From Bryoerythrophyllum caledonicum (lineage: Eukaryota; Streptophyta; Bryopsida; Pottiales; Pottiaceae), in NCBI GenBank assembly GCA_963971425.1, contig OZ020517.1:2606501-2670500 (forward strand): DNA of 64,000 nt, in the 5' to 3' direction. Positions within the stretch are counted from its first letter, which is position 1. Each line of letters starts with the position of its first letter. The position numbers and the translations under genes were made by a program. The notes under the pieces are model-generated. The model was not told the DNA's origin. It searched no databases and saw only the letters and a program-made list of their open reading frames with translations. Below, piece by piece: positions 13,513 through 24,563 of this stretch.

Positions 13513-16500
13513 TTACATACTGTTGACTGTGCGGTGCTCCAACTTGACAGATGTGAGCATGTCAGAATACTCTCCTGAAGAATTCTCGAAGTGGTACCCG
13601 TTGGCTTCTCCGCCGACGTGCGAATCGCCCTGCCCCAACATTGGAAACAAGATCAGTGCCAGAGCAGAAATCACCTGTGGACCAGGAAGGAAAAACAGAA
13701 TAAAGCAAGCATATTCGAGGCTGGTGGTCTATCCCGATCCAACATCGACATGATGTCAAATTGATCTAGAGATACATGTCCCGCAGCTAAAAGCATACCC
13801 AACTCTCAAACATACCTCCTCATCGTCATCATCTTCGCGCTTACGCCCATTAAGGATAGCCATTGGTATGTCGTCATCCATGTTCTTTGCAAAACGTCCT
13901 CGCACCCGGGGGCGGCTGTCTGCCAAAGTTTTGCGGCAGGCGTACTGAAAGAACAAGAGAAAGAATGGTTAGTGCTCACCAATCACCGAGATGGCTCCTT
14001 CAGCTATTGCAACTGGACGAGTAGAAAACCAGACTATTATAATCCTTCCTCACAGTCGGCCGCTGTAGCCTCACTGGACTGATTTCCTGGGAAATGAACG
14101 ACCTCCTCCAGCACTACACGTTTCCAGTACGAAGTGTTGGTCATAGAAAACGGTAGCATGAAAACTAGAGGCCAATCGTACCTTTATTTTCTTGTTGAAA
14201 TTGCGCTGGGTGCGCTTCTGCTGATACCGGTGTATCCTTATTTTGCGTTCCTCCATGCTATATTTCCCAACCCTATAATTGCCGTCCTCAAAACTTGGGG
14301 ATGCGCTTCCACTCAGTCCACCTTGCATTCCGTTCAAGGTCTGCATGCAAACCGTGACATGAGAAAAAAAAGCTTCCAACTAAATTAATTCTAAAGTGGT
14401 CATGTCAATATCCACAAACAAATCATGATATGTAGAGACTTTCACGCACAAATAAGCGTTCCAAAGGGCATATAATATCTCATCGGCCATTGATTCCTGG
14501 CTTTTACCTGTATGTCCCCGGCACTGTAGACGCGACGCATCATGGGGCGCATGCCCATGCTCTGAAACTCCGCCAGGTTGGGCAGTAGGCGCGCTCCTGG
14601 ACTCGTCAATCCTCCAGAGGAACGATCGATCTGTGACTGGCGAGAATTCACACCGTTCTCGGACGAAGGGGGTGCAGATCCCATGTGGCGCAGCCCACCC
14701 AAGGCATGACTGCTGAAACTGCGCTGCATGCTCGGCCGAGTCATCTGGGGCAGAGGCTGCAATCCATCGCCATCTCCATCCACCTGCACTCAGGCAGAGC
14801 AACTCCATTATTTTGGAAACGTTCTGCTGACGTGAACAGATCCTAAACCACAACAAACGGCTCTCCGTGAAATCTGATGGCCCCTTCAGGAACCAGGAAT
14901 GTCCACGACTAAATAGAAATGCAAACCAACACTGGGCCTGTTCAGGGCATTGCCACGACAAAGATCAATACCTGGTCAACGAAATCCGCAGTGTCAACCA
15001 CTCGTTCCCGCTGCATCACGCCTTGCGGATGCATGCCATAGTAAGACTGCTTCGCGTCCAGCGACATCTTCATCCCGTTTTCAGCGGCCATGAGCCTCTC
15101 CACTTGCTCTTTGCCATCGGACGAGTTCGGGGACAGAGTCGGAGAAGTGCTCTGGGACAGACCGCTGCTCTCCGCAGCAATAATCAGCATCTCCTGGCTG
15201 CCAAACCGGGACATTCCATTCGCGGTCGGCTGCACCTGTGCAACAGGTGACGTCTGCGAGGACGACAGAAATGGCTTCGTCCCTGCACTGGCAGGCATGG
15301 CTCTCGCAGACGAGAAATTCGCCATCCCGGGGTGGAACCCCATGCTGATTGCCGTGGTGGTCACCGGGCAGTAGGAATGAGGCGCGAGCGTCAACCCGTT
15401 GAGCTTCTCGGATGCAACTATGGACGGCGACAGTAAGCCAGACTGGCTCATGGATGGGCTGGAGGGAGATCCCAACCCTGTCACCCCATTTCCCTGCTGC
15501 TGGTAAAGCCCGGAGATACCATATGCCATGCCCATATTCTCCAGGTCCAATGTCGGCTTGTTGAACATGTAGCTGTTGGTATGTAAGGTTCCATTAGAAT
15601 AAGCTGCGGCTGCGCCCCCGTTTGCCGATAAATCCTGCTGCTGCTGAATTATCAAATTCGAATCACACTTCGCCTCCACCTCATCAACAAACGAATCTCC
15701 ATTCGGCTTGAAAATGTCACGGGTTTCGTATGAAGTCAAACTGGCCCCTGTAATGCCGTTAAACGCGCCATCCTGGAGACAATTTACAAGACGAGCATGT
15801 TAGCTAGCTTCACCAAAATTTCATCGCCATAGTACCAAAACCATGGAACCATCCACGCTTTAACGGGAAAGAGCTCATGAACTCATTAATCTCCTTAGTA
15901 AAGATAAGACAAAATAGAACGAACTTCACAAACCACGACTGTCAAATCCCTAAAGCCACCCATACAAGCAAAGCATTTCCGATTTTAAATAGCTGCAAAT
16001 TCAGGCGTTAATGTCCCGCTCTGCAGAAGCAAAGGAGAGCGAACAATATCGACAGCAGCAACTTCACGAGAGAAGAAAAAATGAAAAGAAATGAAATGAA
16101 ACTTGACTTTGCTAAACAACATCCGCGCCTTCAAAAGATTCGCGAGGTCGAAAAATTGTTCACCCGATAGACTCACGAACAACAAGACACAACATCCTAA
16201 CGAAATTTCGAGTGCGCACAATTCAGACGAAACTTAAGAGATCGATGCGACCACAACACACGCCGCGGCTGTCTCTTCCACACCTGCCTATCACTTCCCT
16301 TCACGAAAAAAAGAAATCTCAAAGGCGAGAAAGAACTCTCCACATAATTAAGCCGACCTCTAGCCAAGCACAAGAGACGAAGAGGCACTCACATCAAGTC
16401 CACTAGCGTCGCCAAATGACTCAAAGTCAAGCTCATCCGCATTGCCAAGGAGCGCATCTGAGAAAAAGAGCGCCTCCGCTTCAGACTGATTGAGGTACAG

Positions 16501-16518
16501 ATCTTCCTCTCCAGACAT
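13513..16518 (-). CDS. CCT-motif family transcription regulator
   Basis: Six exons in phase: 16518-16393, 15772-14972, 14783-14508, 14340-14182, 13944-13816 and 13674-13513; 550 residues. The first exon is short and acidic (MSGEEDLYLNQSEAEALFF), typical of CCT-motif proteins with a single CCT domain and no B-box or receiver. The middle (~45-420) is low-complexity, rich in Ser, Gln, Gly and Asn, probably disordered. The CCT domain lies at about 431-474: RKIRIHRYQQKRTQRNFNKK, split by an intron from YACRKTLADSRPRVRGRF. CCT domains bind NF-Y type partners and DNA and carry a nuclear signal, so a nuclear regulator is expected; the pathway is unknown. An acidic run (EDDDDEE) follows. The last exon has a second in-frame acceptor 45 bases on. 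Nearest relatives from memory are plant CMF genes outside the CONSTANS group. Confidence 0.92.
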
Positions 16519-16920
16519 TTAGAGAGACGACCGCGAGGAGAATCTCCCACGAGCAAACCCCGACGCCCTCACTCACCTTCGCTCTCTTCCAACTTCACCC
16601 TGCCAACACTCCCATCAGCCTAACCTGTTGTCCCCGCTCATGGTGGCCGACTGCTGCCCCTGCCTCCTCAAAAAATCTCCAAATTCACACACGAAAACTC
16701 GCGAACAAACAAAAAAACGCGCTCCACCGTTGCACAATTGCAGATTGTGAACCGCTTCTTCTTCTTCTTCCTCCTCTCTCGTCTCTCTCTCGCGCTCTCG
16801 CTCTCTCGTTTCTCTCTCTCTCCCTATTCCTCGCTGTGCTTTTGCGGCGAGGGCTTTCGGAGTCAAGAGGAGCGAGCGCAAGTGGGAGAGAGATCGCACG
16901 CAAATCTTCGGCGACGATGG
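16519..16920 (-). promoter_or_regulatory. Upstream region of the CCT gene with a GA/CT-rich tract
   Basis: A pyrimidine tract (plus strand CTCTCT/CTTCTT, densest at 16755-16825) reads GA-rich on the gene strand about 240-300 bases upstream of the ATG. Plant GAGA-binding (BPC) factors use such tracts; that role here is inference. The overlapping open frames are artefacts of the repeat. Confidence 0.5.
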
Positions 16921-19499
16921 TGAGCTTGTTGTTGTCTATGTCTCTCGCGTGGGTGGGAGGCTCCCGCGGACGGACGGATCGTCGGGGAATCCTCTTTCTC
17001 TGGTTGCTTTGCGGACGAGGTTTGGTACTCCGTCCGACGGAGGGGGACGAACGGAGGCGGAGTGGAGTCGTTTACCGTGCCGGGACGTTTGACCGCGCAT
17101 TCTAGAACCAGTGCTGGGTGGGCTTCCATTTAGGAGAGAATTATTCCTATATGCGCTTTGAACTTTTCTGTTTCTTTTGGAACACAAGACACACTTTGTT
17201 CCAAACAAGAAAAGTCCCAGAATCAAGTTGCTTTCAGGGCAAGTTCTCTCCCTTTCCATGTGCAATGTTTACTGTATAATTAAGTTTTAAAAATGGCTTT
17301 TCATTATGATTTCATTTTGATGGCATTTTTTCATTTTATGTTTCGCTTCTTCTTTTCAAGTTTTGGAATGAAGCGTGCTACAACACTTGAGCGCCTATGA
17401 ATCCGTGGCAAGGTTGATTTTGGTGCTTTTGCTCTTTCCACGGTTGGTCGTTTCTTCTTTGAGCTCCTCGTTAGCTTTTCGTAGATCTCTCCAATCTCCC
17501 TACACGGATTAGCAAACTACGGTGATATCCGCGCAATGAGATCGTGCTGACATGTATCCAACATGTAGATGATGTTTTTGCTTAATATAGTACCCTTGTA
17601 GATTCCTCCAAGCTCTCGTGGTTCATGCGTTAGAGGGTTAAGTTTGGCCTATGAATGGGCTCATCCATGGAGTAAAAGAATAACCAAATTGTCTCAAGAA
17701 GCTCCATTGGCAATTGCAATAAACCATCGTTGCATTTTGATTGAGATCTGTTCTATTTTGCAGGAGAGAGTGTTAGAGGGAGGGACAAAGTACAATAGTT
17801 GGATGTATTTATTGTGTATTGTTGAAGGTGCCCAATGGAGCAGAAGGGGGGCCTTTCTCCGTGGCAGGCCATGATTATCAATAATCATTAACAGAAGCAG
17901 GGGCCAGTGCAATCAATAGTACATTCCCGTTGTACAAACCCATGCCGTATTGTGGCATCTCCCCATTATTGTTAAGGTATTTTCATCATTGCCTTTCATC
18001 TCCATGGTTTCTCAGGTCCGGTTGTAACCACCGATTTCCTCAACTGGCTCAAATTAGTTGAAAAAACTACCCAAATAAACCTGGTAGTACACTGTGATTT
18101 TTTTTGGAAACCAATGAAATTTCATCAAAATGTTGACCAACATTATAAGTATTGAGTCCTTTCTAAGATGATATCCACAGATATCACATTTGTACACCAG
18201 GATATTGTAGTGTATCATCTAGGTATCTCCACGTATTATATGCTTGAATAGCTTTCTTAACTTCTTCAAAGTGTAGGTTGTAACATTTATGCTCATTTTC
18301 ATAAATGTAACTACTAATGATATTTAGTGGAACCATACCAGATGTTTTGGAAATGCTATTACTTCTTTTTTTTTATTGTTGAAGAATATTCTCATTGACA
18401 ATACAACTATCTAAGGTATCCGAGCCCATCACTGCCATCTTCCTATCAGTTCCATTCTACATATGGTTCCATTTCGGTCGCATTTCCCCCCATTCACTCT
18501 TACACACTTCCCAATTAAGTCTCGCTATTGGTCAAGACCCTTACGTATGGTCTGCGCTAATGGAGGTATGGAAAATCACACTGAAAATTCATGAGAAATT
18601 CACATTTTAATGGAAAAATATGAAATCACTTGGAATAAAATTGTAATACTCAATACTATCATTGATGGATCACTATGGATCTTCTCCAAATATGCACATT
18701 ACTTATTGTGGTGGTAATAGGTTGGGCGACCATCTTCTCCACTCGGGGTGGGTAATTAGTGTGATTATTGAAAAGGGCGGCATTATGGACCAAAAAGTTG
18801 GTGTAGGGTAGAGAGAGAGAAGAGGACAAAATATGCTAAGTTTCTTTTTCTTTTTTTCTTTTTTTTTCTCTTTTGGAAAATATGCTAAGTTACAAGGGGC
18901 TTTCAAGATTGGGACGTGTCCATGTTGCGTCAAAGGAAATTGGGGTCGGTTCATTTCTGTCCAAAACACATTTAAAGCAGGAGCGTGGTGGAGGAGTAGG
19001 CAGTAGGCACCTCTTTTCCCTGACTAGTCTAGCTCCGTCGTCTTCTGTGGACACTTGCACTGAAAGAAACAAAACATAGGGACTTCAGTTGTAGGTGCCC
19101 CGGAACAGGCTGCCCCAGCTTTTCAAGGGACGTCTTTTCCTTTGGCCATTCCAATAGAATTCCCTTCCCTGCTTTGACACCAGCTTTTCCAACATCTGCC
19201 ATGGCCAGCGCAATGACCGTAATTCCTCAAAAGTGACCCCTACAGGACCAAGGTATCTCAGAGGAATCTCTGCTCCAGAAGAAGAGGAATTCCGAAGGAG
19301 ACCGGCTTGAATATTAGGTAAGGCCCCCTAAAACCGACAAGTTAAAGAATGTGCATATATGGAGAGAGGAGATAATTATTCTATTATTTTTCAGTGATAG
19401 CCAGTAGAATTACAATTCCAACCCAAGTGATTTCATGTTTTTTTTATGAAAACTGAATTACTTATGAATTTTCAAACTGTGCAGCCATGTTTAGTCGGT
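16921..19499. other. Intergenic region, no gene seen
   Basis: AT-rich, with poly-T runs (for example 18842-18872). I found no exon chain, RNA gene or paired repeat ends. Confidence 0.45.
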
Positions 19500-19682
19500 G
19501 GCCAGCAGTAGGTACCCCCCATAACCAACGACCAAAAGTAAGGGTCTTGACTAATAGCAAACTTCCATTTGGAGGTGAGTTGGTGGTAATGGGATGGAAG
19601 AGGGTTGGATATACCTCAATTTTAGAGGGGTTGGCTATGGGCTTTTGTTGGTTATGGGCTTTTGTTGGTTATGGGGAGGCTT
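19500..19682 (+). repeat. Dispersed repeat, shared with the copy at 49.05 kb
   Basis: Starts GCCAGCAGTAGGTACCCCCC and shares order and spacing of landmarks (CTAATAGCAAAC, GGTGGTAAT, GGATGGAA, TTGGTTATGG) with 49051-49210. Within this copy a short TTTTGTTGGTTATGGGC unit is doubled. Family unknown; no ends with target duplication found. Confidence 0.6.
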
Positions 19683-19685
19683 ACC

Positions 19686-20000
19686 TTAGTGTTTGTTCAT
19701 TCTCTTTACTAAGAGTATGGCCACGGGACATAGGCTAGTGTAATAGAACTACTTCCCCCTCTTGAGGGTAAACACTTTTCGACACTATGTGTGTTTCCCT
19801 ACACTAATTGCCTTAGAGACAACCGACATGTCATCTCCCCCAGGGACTTTGTGGGTCCCCATACAACGAGGCCTTGGGACCCCCCACCATAATTGGGTGG
19901 ACTATGGTGGTAGGCACCACCCCAACAATAGGACTTGAACTCACAACCACCTCACCGGTGTGCCATGACCCAAACCACTACACCAAGGCCGTGGTGCCTA
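19686..20000 (-). repeat. tRNA-derived SINE, copy 1
   Basis: On the minus strand it starts with a tRNA-like head holding an A box (TGGTGTAGTGG) and, about 40 bases on, a B box (GTTCAAGTCC). The body follows (GGGGACCCACAAAG, GATGACATGTCGGTTG, CTAAGGCAATTAGTGTAGGG) and the copy ends near AACAAACACTA. The body recurs at 29.15 kb and in fragments at 32.76, 33.06 and 34.8 kb. The CCA-stem folds poorly as a tRNA, so this is a SINE and not a tRNA gene. Confidence 0.75.
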
Positions 20001-20029
20001 TCTCTACTCCATTCTTTACAAACTGCGTT

Positions 20030-20178
20030 TTGAGAATGTAAAATCTTCTGAACTTAAATGTGACGATTTGTTAAAAAAAGAATGAAAATTTGTGAGTTTT
20101 GATCGTAGGAGTTAAAAGTTATTTACAATCGAGGTAGAAAATATCGGTCCTCAAACAGACTCCTGGTCCTTCACGGGT
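20030..20178. repeat. Truncated right end of a type I TTAA element
   Basis: Ends CCTGGTCCTTCACGGGTTAA, the right-end pattern of the complete copies at 20.35-21.55 and 36.6-37.5 kb. The left part is lost. Confidence 0.5.
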
Positions 20179-20349
20179 TAAGGGTTGTTGGCAGGCTAGG
20201 GGGGAATGGTCTCCTTGTTGCTTCCAAGGGGATGGATAGAGACGAACGGGGAATCATCCCCTCCCTGTCCCTCCAAGGGTTCAGGGTTCATGGATCAAAA
20301 TTTTGGATTTAGGGTTACATATCACGGATTTATTGGTGAATTTCAGGGT

Positions 20350-21554
20350 TTAACCCCTAAAGTTCCTTGACAATTTCTGTCAAAAACTAGTCCAAAACTG
20401 CCATTGTCAAACATGGCTGCAATAATCACATTTTTGAGAAGAATTCTCAACTTTTAACCATACGATCTAAAAATAGACTCATGTATAACTATCCTACAAA
20501 ATTATGGTTGCAATCCATTGCACAGATGTGAAGATTGTAGTGTTTGAAGTGCAAGAAATAGTTTTTTTTCCCTCTTGCCCAACAAAGTCAGCTCACTTTG
20601 ACTAAGCATATCTTCTAGTATTTACACTACATTGTGTTGGAGACCATTACCAATGCAAAGAATATGATGTTAGCTAAGTGTGTGCAAAATTTGAGGTCAT
20701 TTCAAAGGGTACATCATGCTCAAATAAATACTTTAGTGAAAGGGGGTATAAAACAATGCAAATGACTACAAATGAAGTGAGAAATTAGTTGCTACCTACA
20801 AATTTACAATTTTGGAAATCCGTATAGTTGAAATGTGGAATTTAATTTTTTACTTATTTTAGATTTATTTTTCTTCTGAAATGGGTTAAATCTCTCATTT
20901 TAATGAATTTATTGAATTATCCAAATATTGTAGGTGAGGGTAGGGCTTCAAAATGGGGACCCTTCAAGAAATGCAGGGCCACGTCATTCACCCACTCCCC
21001 CTGTGCGGGACCCGCGCAGCTCCTCGGAGGTGGCCCACCACTGCAAGGAGGCATTTTTTATTTATTTTTTGGCACGTGCCATCTCTTTCATTACCTGGGC
21101 CCCGCCACAGCCCCTGCCATGCGCCACTTGCCATGAGCCACTTGCCATGAGCTACCAGGCCGGCCGGAATTTTTATTTATCCTTTTTAAAAAAATTCTAT
21201 TTATCCCTTTTCTTGGAATTCGTGGGGTCTTCCCTTCCACCATTCTTCCCCTTGATTTAGGCTGCCCCACCCTCCCTCCACCCTTTGTGCCCCTACTTAC
21301 TGTCCCTCTTTCACACATGTGTTTCATTGGTTCCCAGGGGTGCCTGGGCTGCCCAACGTCCCCATTTTTTAGTATAGGTGGTACTAACTTTCAAACCGTA
21401 AATCCAAAAAAAGATTTAAAAATACCTCCACGAAGCTCTTATTAGGGGCAATCTAGAATTAATATTATTTTTTAAAAGGATTCTTTTTTTAATTTTAGGA
21501 ACCTGCCCTAAATCTGAAATCCCCCGAAGGAGACTCTGGTTCTTTAGGGGTTAA
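20350..21554 (+). mobile_element. Type I TTAA element (piggyBac-like, non-autonomous), copy 1
   Basis: Bounded by TTAA at 20350-20353 and 21551-21554, with ends TTAACCCCTAAAGTTCCTT and, inverted, TTAACCCCTAAAGAACCAG. Interior left segment (CCAAAACTGCCATTGTC) and right segment (GGTACTAACTTTCAAACC, CCACGAAGCTCTTAT) recur in the other type I copies. A GC-richer stretch at about 20938-21350 is absent from the others and may be a later insertion. No open frame of note: it carries no transposase. Confidence 0.75.
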
Positions 21555-22096
21555 CATTTGAATGGGGATACGGAAACGGGCAGGAGAATAGGGATGGGCA
21601 AGGGAAACGGGGATGACCCCATCCCTCTCCATCCACCTCCTCGGGGCAAACGAGGGGTCATTCCACCCTGGCCTTGTTGGCACCTGTGTGGCAGAGGGAA
21701 AGGGTTATGTAGTACTAAGTACACACTGAAAGTGTAAAGAAACTCGTACAGGGAGACATTCTTTGTCAATGGGACGGGATTGTAGAAAGTTATGATCAGG
21801 GGGACCCCAGGGTGGTAATGTCACATTTCTCCAAATATGCCTGCAGGCATATCATGTATTGTAAGCAATTCAACAAGAGCAGATTTTGGATAGTTGTGCA
21901 AGTGGTTGCAAGATTTGGATTCCACAGTACTTTTTTAAGTCGAATGCTCCACTTGACTTGTGGAACTACAGTATCAGTCAAAATAGCTATCTGTCAAAAT
22001 ACCTTATTAGTTTTCTCGCCACTGCAGTCCAAACTCAACTCATTTCCCATTCTAGAGTATTCCTCCCATCCAGCTACAACTAGGTTTAGATACTAC

Positions 22097-22373
22097 GCCC
22101 AGGGCAAATTGACCCTCTCATTGGGAGTTACCCGAGATGGGTCCCGACTTTGTTGTACGGGGTCATTTTTCTGGCCCTCTTATCTTGGGGGGTCCGGAGG
22201 CTTTATTTGGATTTTTTGGACAGATTTGGGGTCGACGGCCATTGTTTACCCTACAAGATCCTCCCTTGCTATAATTAGGGTCCCATCCTCCAAAAAATAG
22301 GGACCAAGTTTGGTGCCACCACCTTGTAGCCCCCTCGGGTAACTCCCAACGAGGGGGTCAATTTGCCTTGGGC
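22097..22373. mobile_element. MITE family A, copy 1
   Basis: Inverted ends of about 35 bases: GCCCAGGGCAAATTGACCC at the left and its near-complement (GGGTCAATTTGCCTTGGGC) at the right, followed inward by GGGAGTTA/TAACTCCC. The same first ~30 bases open the Mutator-like element at 24.56 kb, so this is probably a MULE-derived MITE. Confidence 0.8.
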
Positions 22374-22382
22374 GCTCTACTA

Positions 22383-22599
22383 CACTGATTTTGATGTTTA
22401 CTGTCATGGGTAGTAAATGACTTGTAAATGCTGTAAGTTTTTACTTTTGATTTAATTTTTTACTAAGAGCACATCAATCTATACTATTCAAAGAGGGGGA
22501 TCATAGTGGACATGGTCGGTAAAAATATTCATCAAGAGTGAAAACTTATAGCATTTACAAGTCATTTACTGCCCATGACACTAAACATCAAAATCAGTG
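22383..22599. mobile_element. MITE family B with ~65-base inverted ends
   Basis: Ends CACTGATTTTGATGTTTA and its complement, the pairing running about 65 bases inward with few mismatches. TA lies on both sides (22381-22382 and 22600-22601), as for Tc1/mariner-type insertion. It sits in the 13-base gap between the two family A copies. Confidence 0.85.
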
Positions 22600-22605
22600 T
22601 ACTAT

Positions 22606-22863
22606 GCCCAGGGCAAATTGACCCCCTCGATGGGAGTTATCCGGGGTGGGTCCCGTTTTTATGGCATGGGGTCATTATACTAGCCCTCTTATTTTGGAGT
22701 CCAGAAGATTTTTTTAGGACAAATTTGGGGTCAACGGCCATTGTTTCCCCTAATGGATCTCCCCTTGTTATAATTAGGGCCTCCAAATAGGGGCCAGGTT
22801 TGGCCCCACCACCTCATGGCCCCCTCGGCTAACTCCCAACGAGAGGGTCAATTCGCCCTTGGC
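22606..22863. mobile_element. MITE family A, copy 2
   Basis: Same orientation and ends as copy 1 (GCCCAGGGCAAATTGACCCC at the left, GGTCAATTCGCCCTTGGC at the right), with an interior alike base for base over long runs. Confidence 0.8.
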
Positions 22864-22930
22864 GCACTAGTACTGCCTGACAAAGTGCATCTACCATAAA
22901 TGAGTATACCATAGCAACATAACAAGGTTG

Positions 22931-23005
22931 CTAAATTCATATACCCTAGCACGTTCTCTAAATTCATATACCCTAGCACGTTCGCTAAATTCATGTACCA
23001 TGTCA
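22931..23005. repeat. 27-base tandem repeat, ~2.7 units
   Basis: Unit begins CTAAATTCATATACCCTAGC; starts at 22931, 22958 and 22985, the last copy diverged. Confidence 0.8.
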
Positions 23006-23359
23006 AGTTTGTTGGAAAGCATTATAAAAAATATACAAAAATTTGGGAAATGATCAAGATGGGCCAAAGAACTAAAATAGAGTAAGTTTTTTACGGTGAT
23101 ATTTCCTATTTGTAAGCCATTTGAGTCAATTTCGGGAAAAAAATTCAATAGAGAAACATTTTGAAAAAATCATTTTTGAGGGGTGAATCTTCATTTTTCT
23201 TGATACATACGATATATACGATTCAAAAAATTGGTGGACCTGATATGATGCTACAATGTACCAGCATGTTGTTTCCATGTAATTTAGACTATGCCACGAT
23301 TAGACAGACACTTGTGTGACAAGTCAATATTATGTTGTTCAATCTACAAGTATGCAATA

Positions 23360-24516
23360 GAGTTTTCCTGAAAGTACTCAGGGTTTAACCCTTAAACGAC
23401 GGAGCCTATGACCGTGGCATCAATCTAAATTTTCAATCAACTGTATGCTCTAGTTTCTCATAAAAAATAAGTGGAATTTTTTTAAAAAAAAACTCAGAGA
23501 TGAGATCATATGTCTCAATTATGTTACTAAAATCACAGATTTTTTTTGTGGAAATTTGAGTTTATTGTGATTTTCTGAAGAGAAAGTGAAGAAAATTCAT
23601 ATCAAATGCAAATTATGCTAAAAAATTCTGAAATTTTCACCAAAGGTGGACATTATAGTGCCAAAACTTGTGGTGTAAATGAAAGTTATGTGTTCGGCTA
23701 AAATTAGAACCACGGTAATAGGTCCAAGTTCAAATTGCAATAACTTATTTAATTTTACATATTTTTTGAATTTTCAAAATGGTATGGAAACTAGACATCA
23801 TTAGCTTTATTTCATTAGTTGGACTCAAATTCAAAAAATATCATTTTGATGGCTTGAATTCAGATGTAGAACTAAAGCTAGAAGTTTCTCAATTTCAATG
23901 TATTGAGATCCGTGTCACAAGCATTTCCTTTCTTAGATAAAACATGATTACCTCAATGAGGCCAGTTTCATCATCATCTAATGCTTGAACATACAAGGAA
24001 CTCTCATTAAAAAAAAAATGGACGAAAAATAGTTGTTTACGTTGATTATCATTCAACAATGTCATCCGAGAAGCCAATTTTTGGCTGCTTCGGCGTTTAA
24101 GGATTAAACCCTGACTGTCACCCCAAAACGCTGATAGGGGTTGTATACCTGAAAGTCCACTTGTTTTTTAGAAACATGGTGGTTTGGTTAACTTTGGGGT
24201 TGATTCCATAAATTATGGTCTTTTGCCAGCCAACCAACATGCTACATCATCTAGGCAGAGTCACCGTCCAAACATAGATGCAAGGTGGCATTGGTGACTC
24301 CAATTTTACTAATTTCGTTACATTAGCTTGTTCCATGCGCGTGGCCCATAAAATATGGAGGGTGAGAATTTTCACCCTGCAAATATTGTCGTATTTAAAT
24401 CTCATCCTACTTTGGTGAATAGAGAAAGACAGAAGGTCCTTAAAGGATGTTGCACTGGGTCTTTTTGGCTGACACAAGGTAGCTACCCTTTAAAACTCAA
24501 ACTTTCAGGAAAACTC
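23360..24516 (-). mobile_element. TA-flanked element (family C/C'), split by a TTAA element
   Basis: Ends GAGTTTTCCTGAAAGT and ACTTTCAGGAAAACTC with TA on both sides (23358-23359, 24517-24518). The right 400 bases match, inverted, the copy at 29.8 kb. The middle is occupied by the TTAA element listed next; without it the element would be about 430 bases, the size of the sister copy. Confidence 0.8.
23385..24108. mobile_element. Type II TTAA element nested in the family C element
   Basis: TTAA at 23385-23388 and 24105-24108. Ends TTAACCCTTAAACGACGGAG and, inverted, TTAATCCTTAAACGCCGAAG. It interrupts GGTT|TAAACCCTGACTGTC, which is whole in the sister copy at 30.2 kb. No coding sequence. Confidence 0.75.
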
Positions 24517-24563
24517 TAATATAAGTTGTAAGAATTGCCGGCTTGGTGCCTACCACCACAGTC

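Noticed and set aside
16615-17265. Several Arg/Glu- and Ser/Leu-rich frames near 16.7 kb
   Set aside because: By-products of the CT/GA-rich tract upstream of the CCT gene.
19930-20000. A tRNA gene
   Set aside because: A and B boxes are present but the arms fold poorly and the same head continues into a repeated body, so it is a SINE head.
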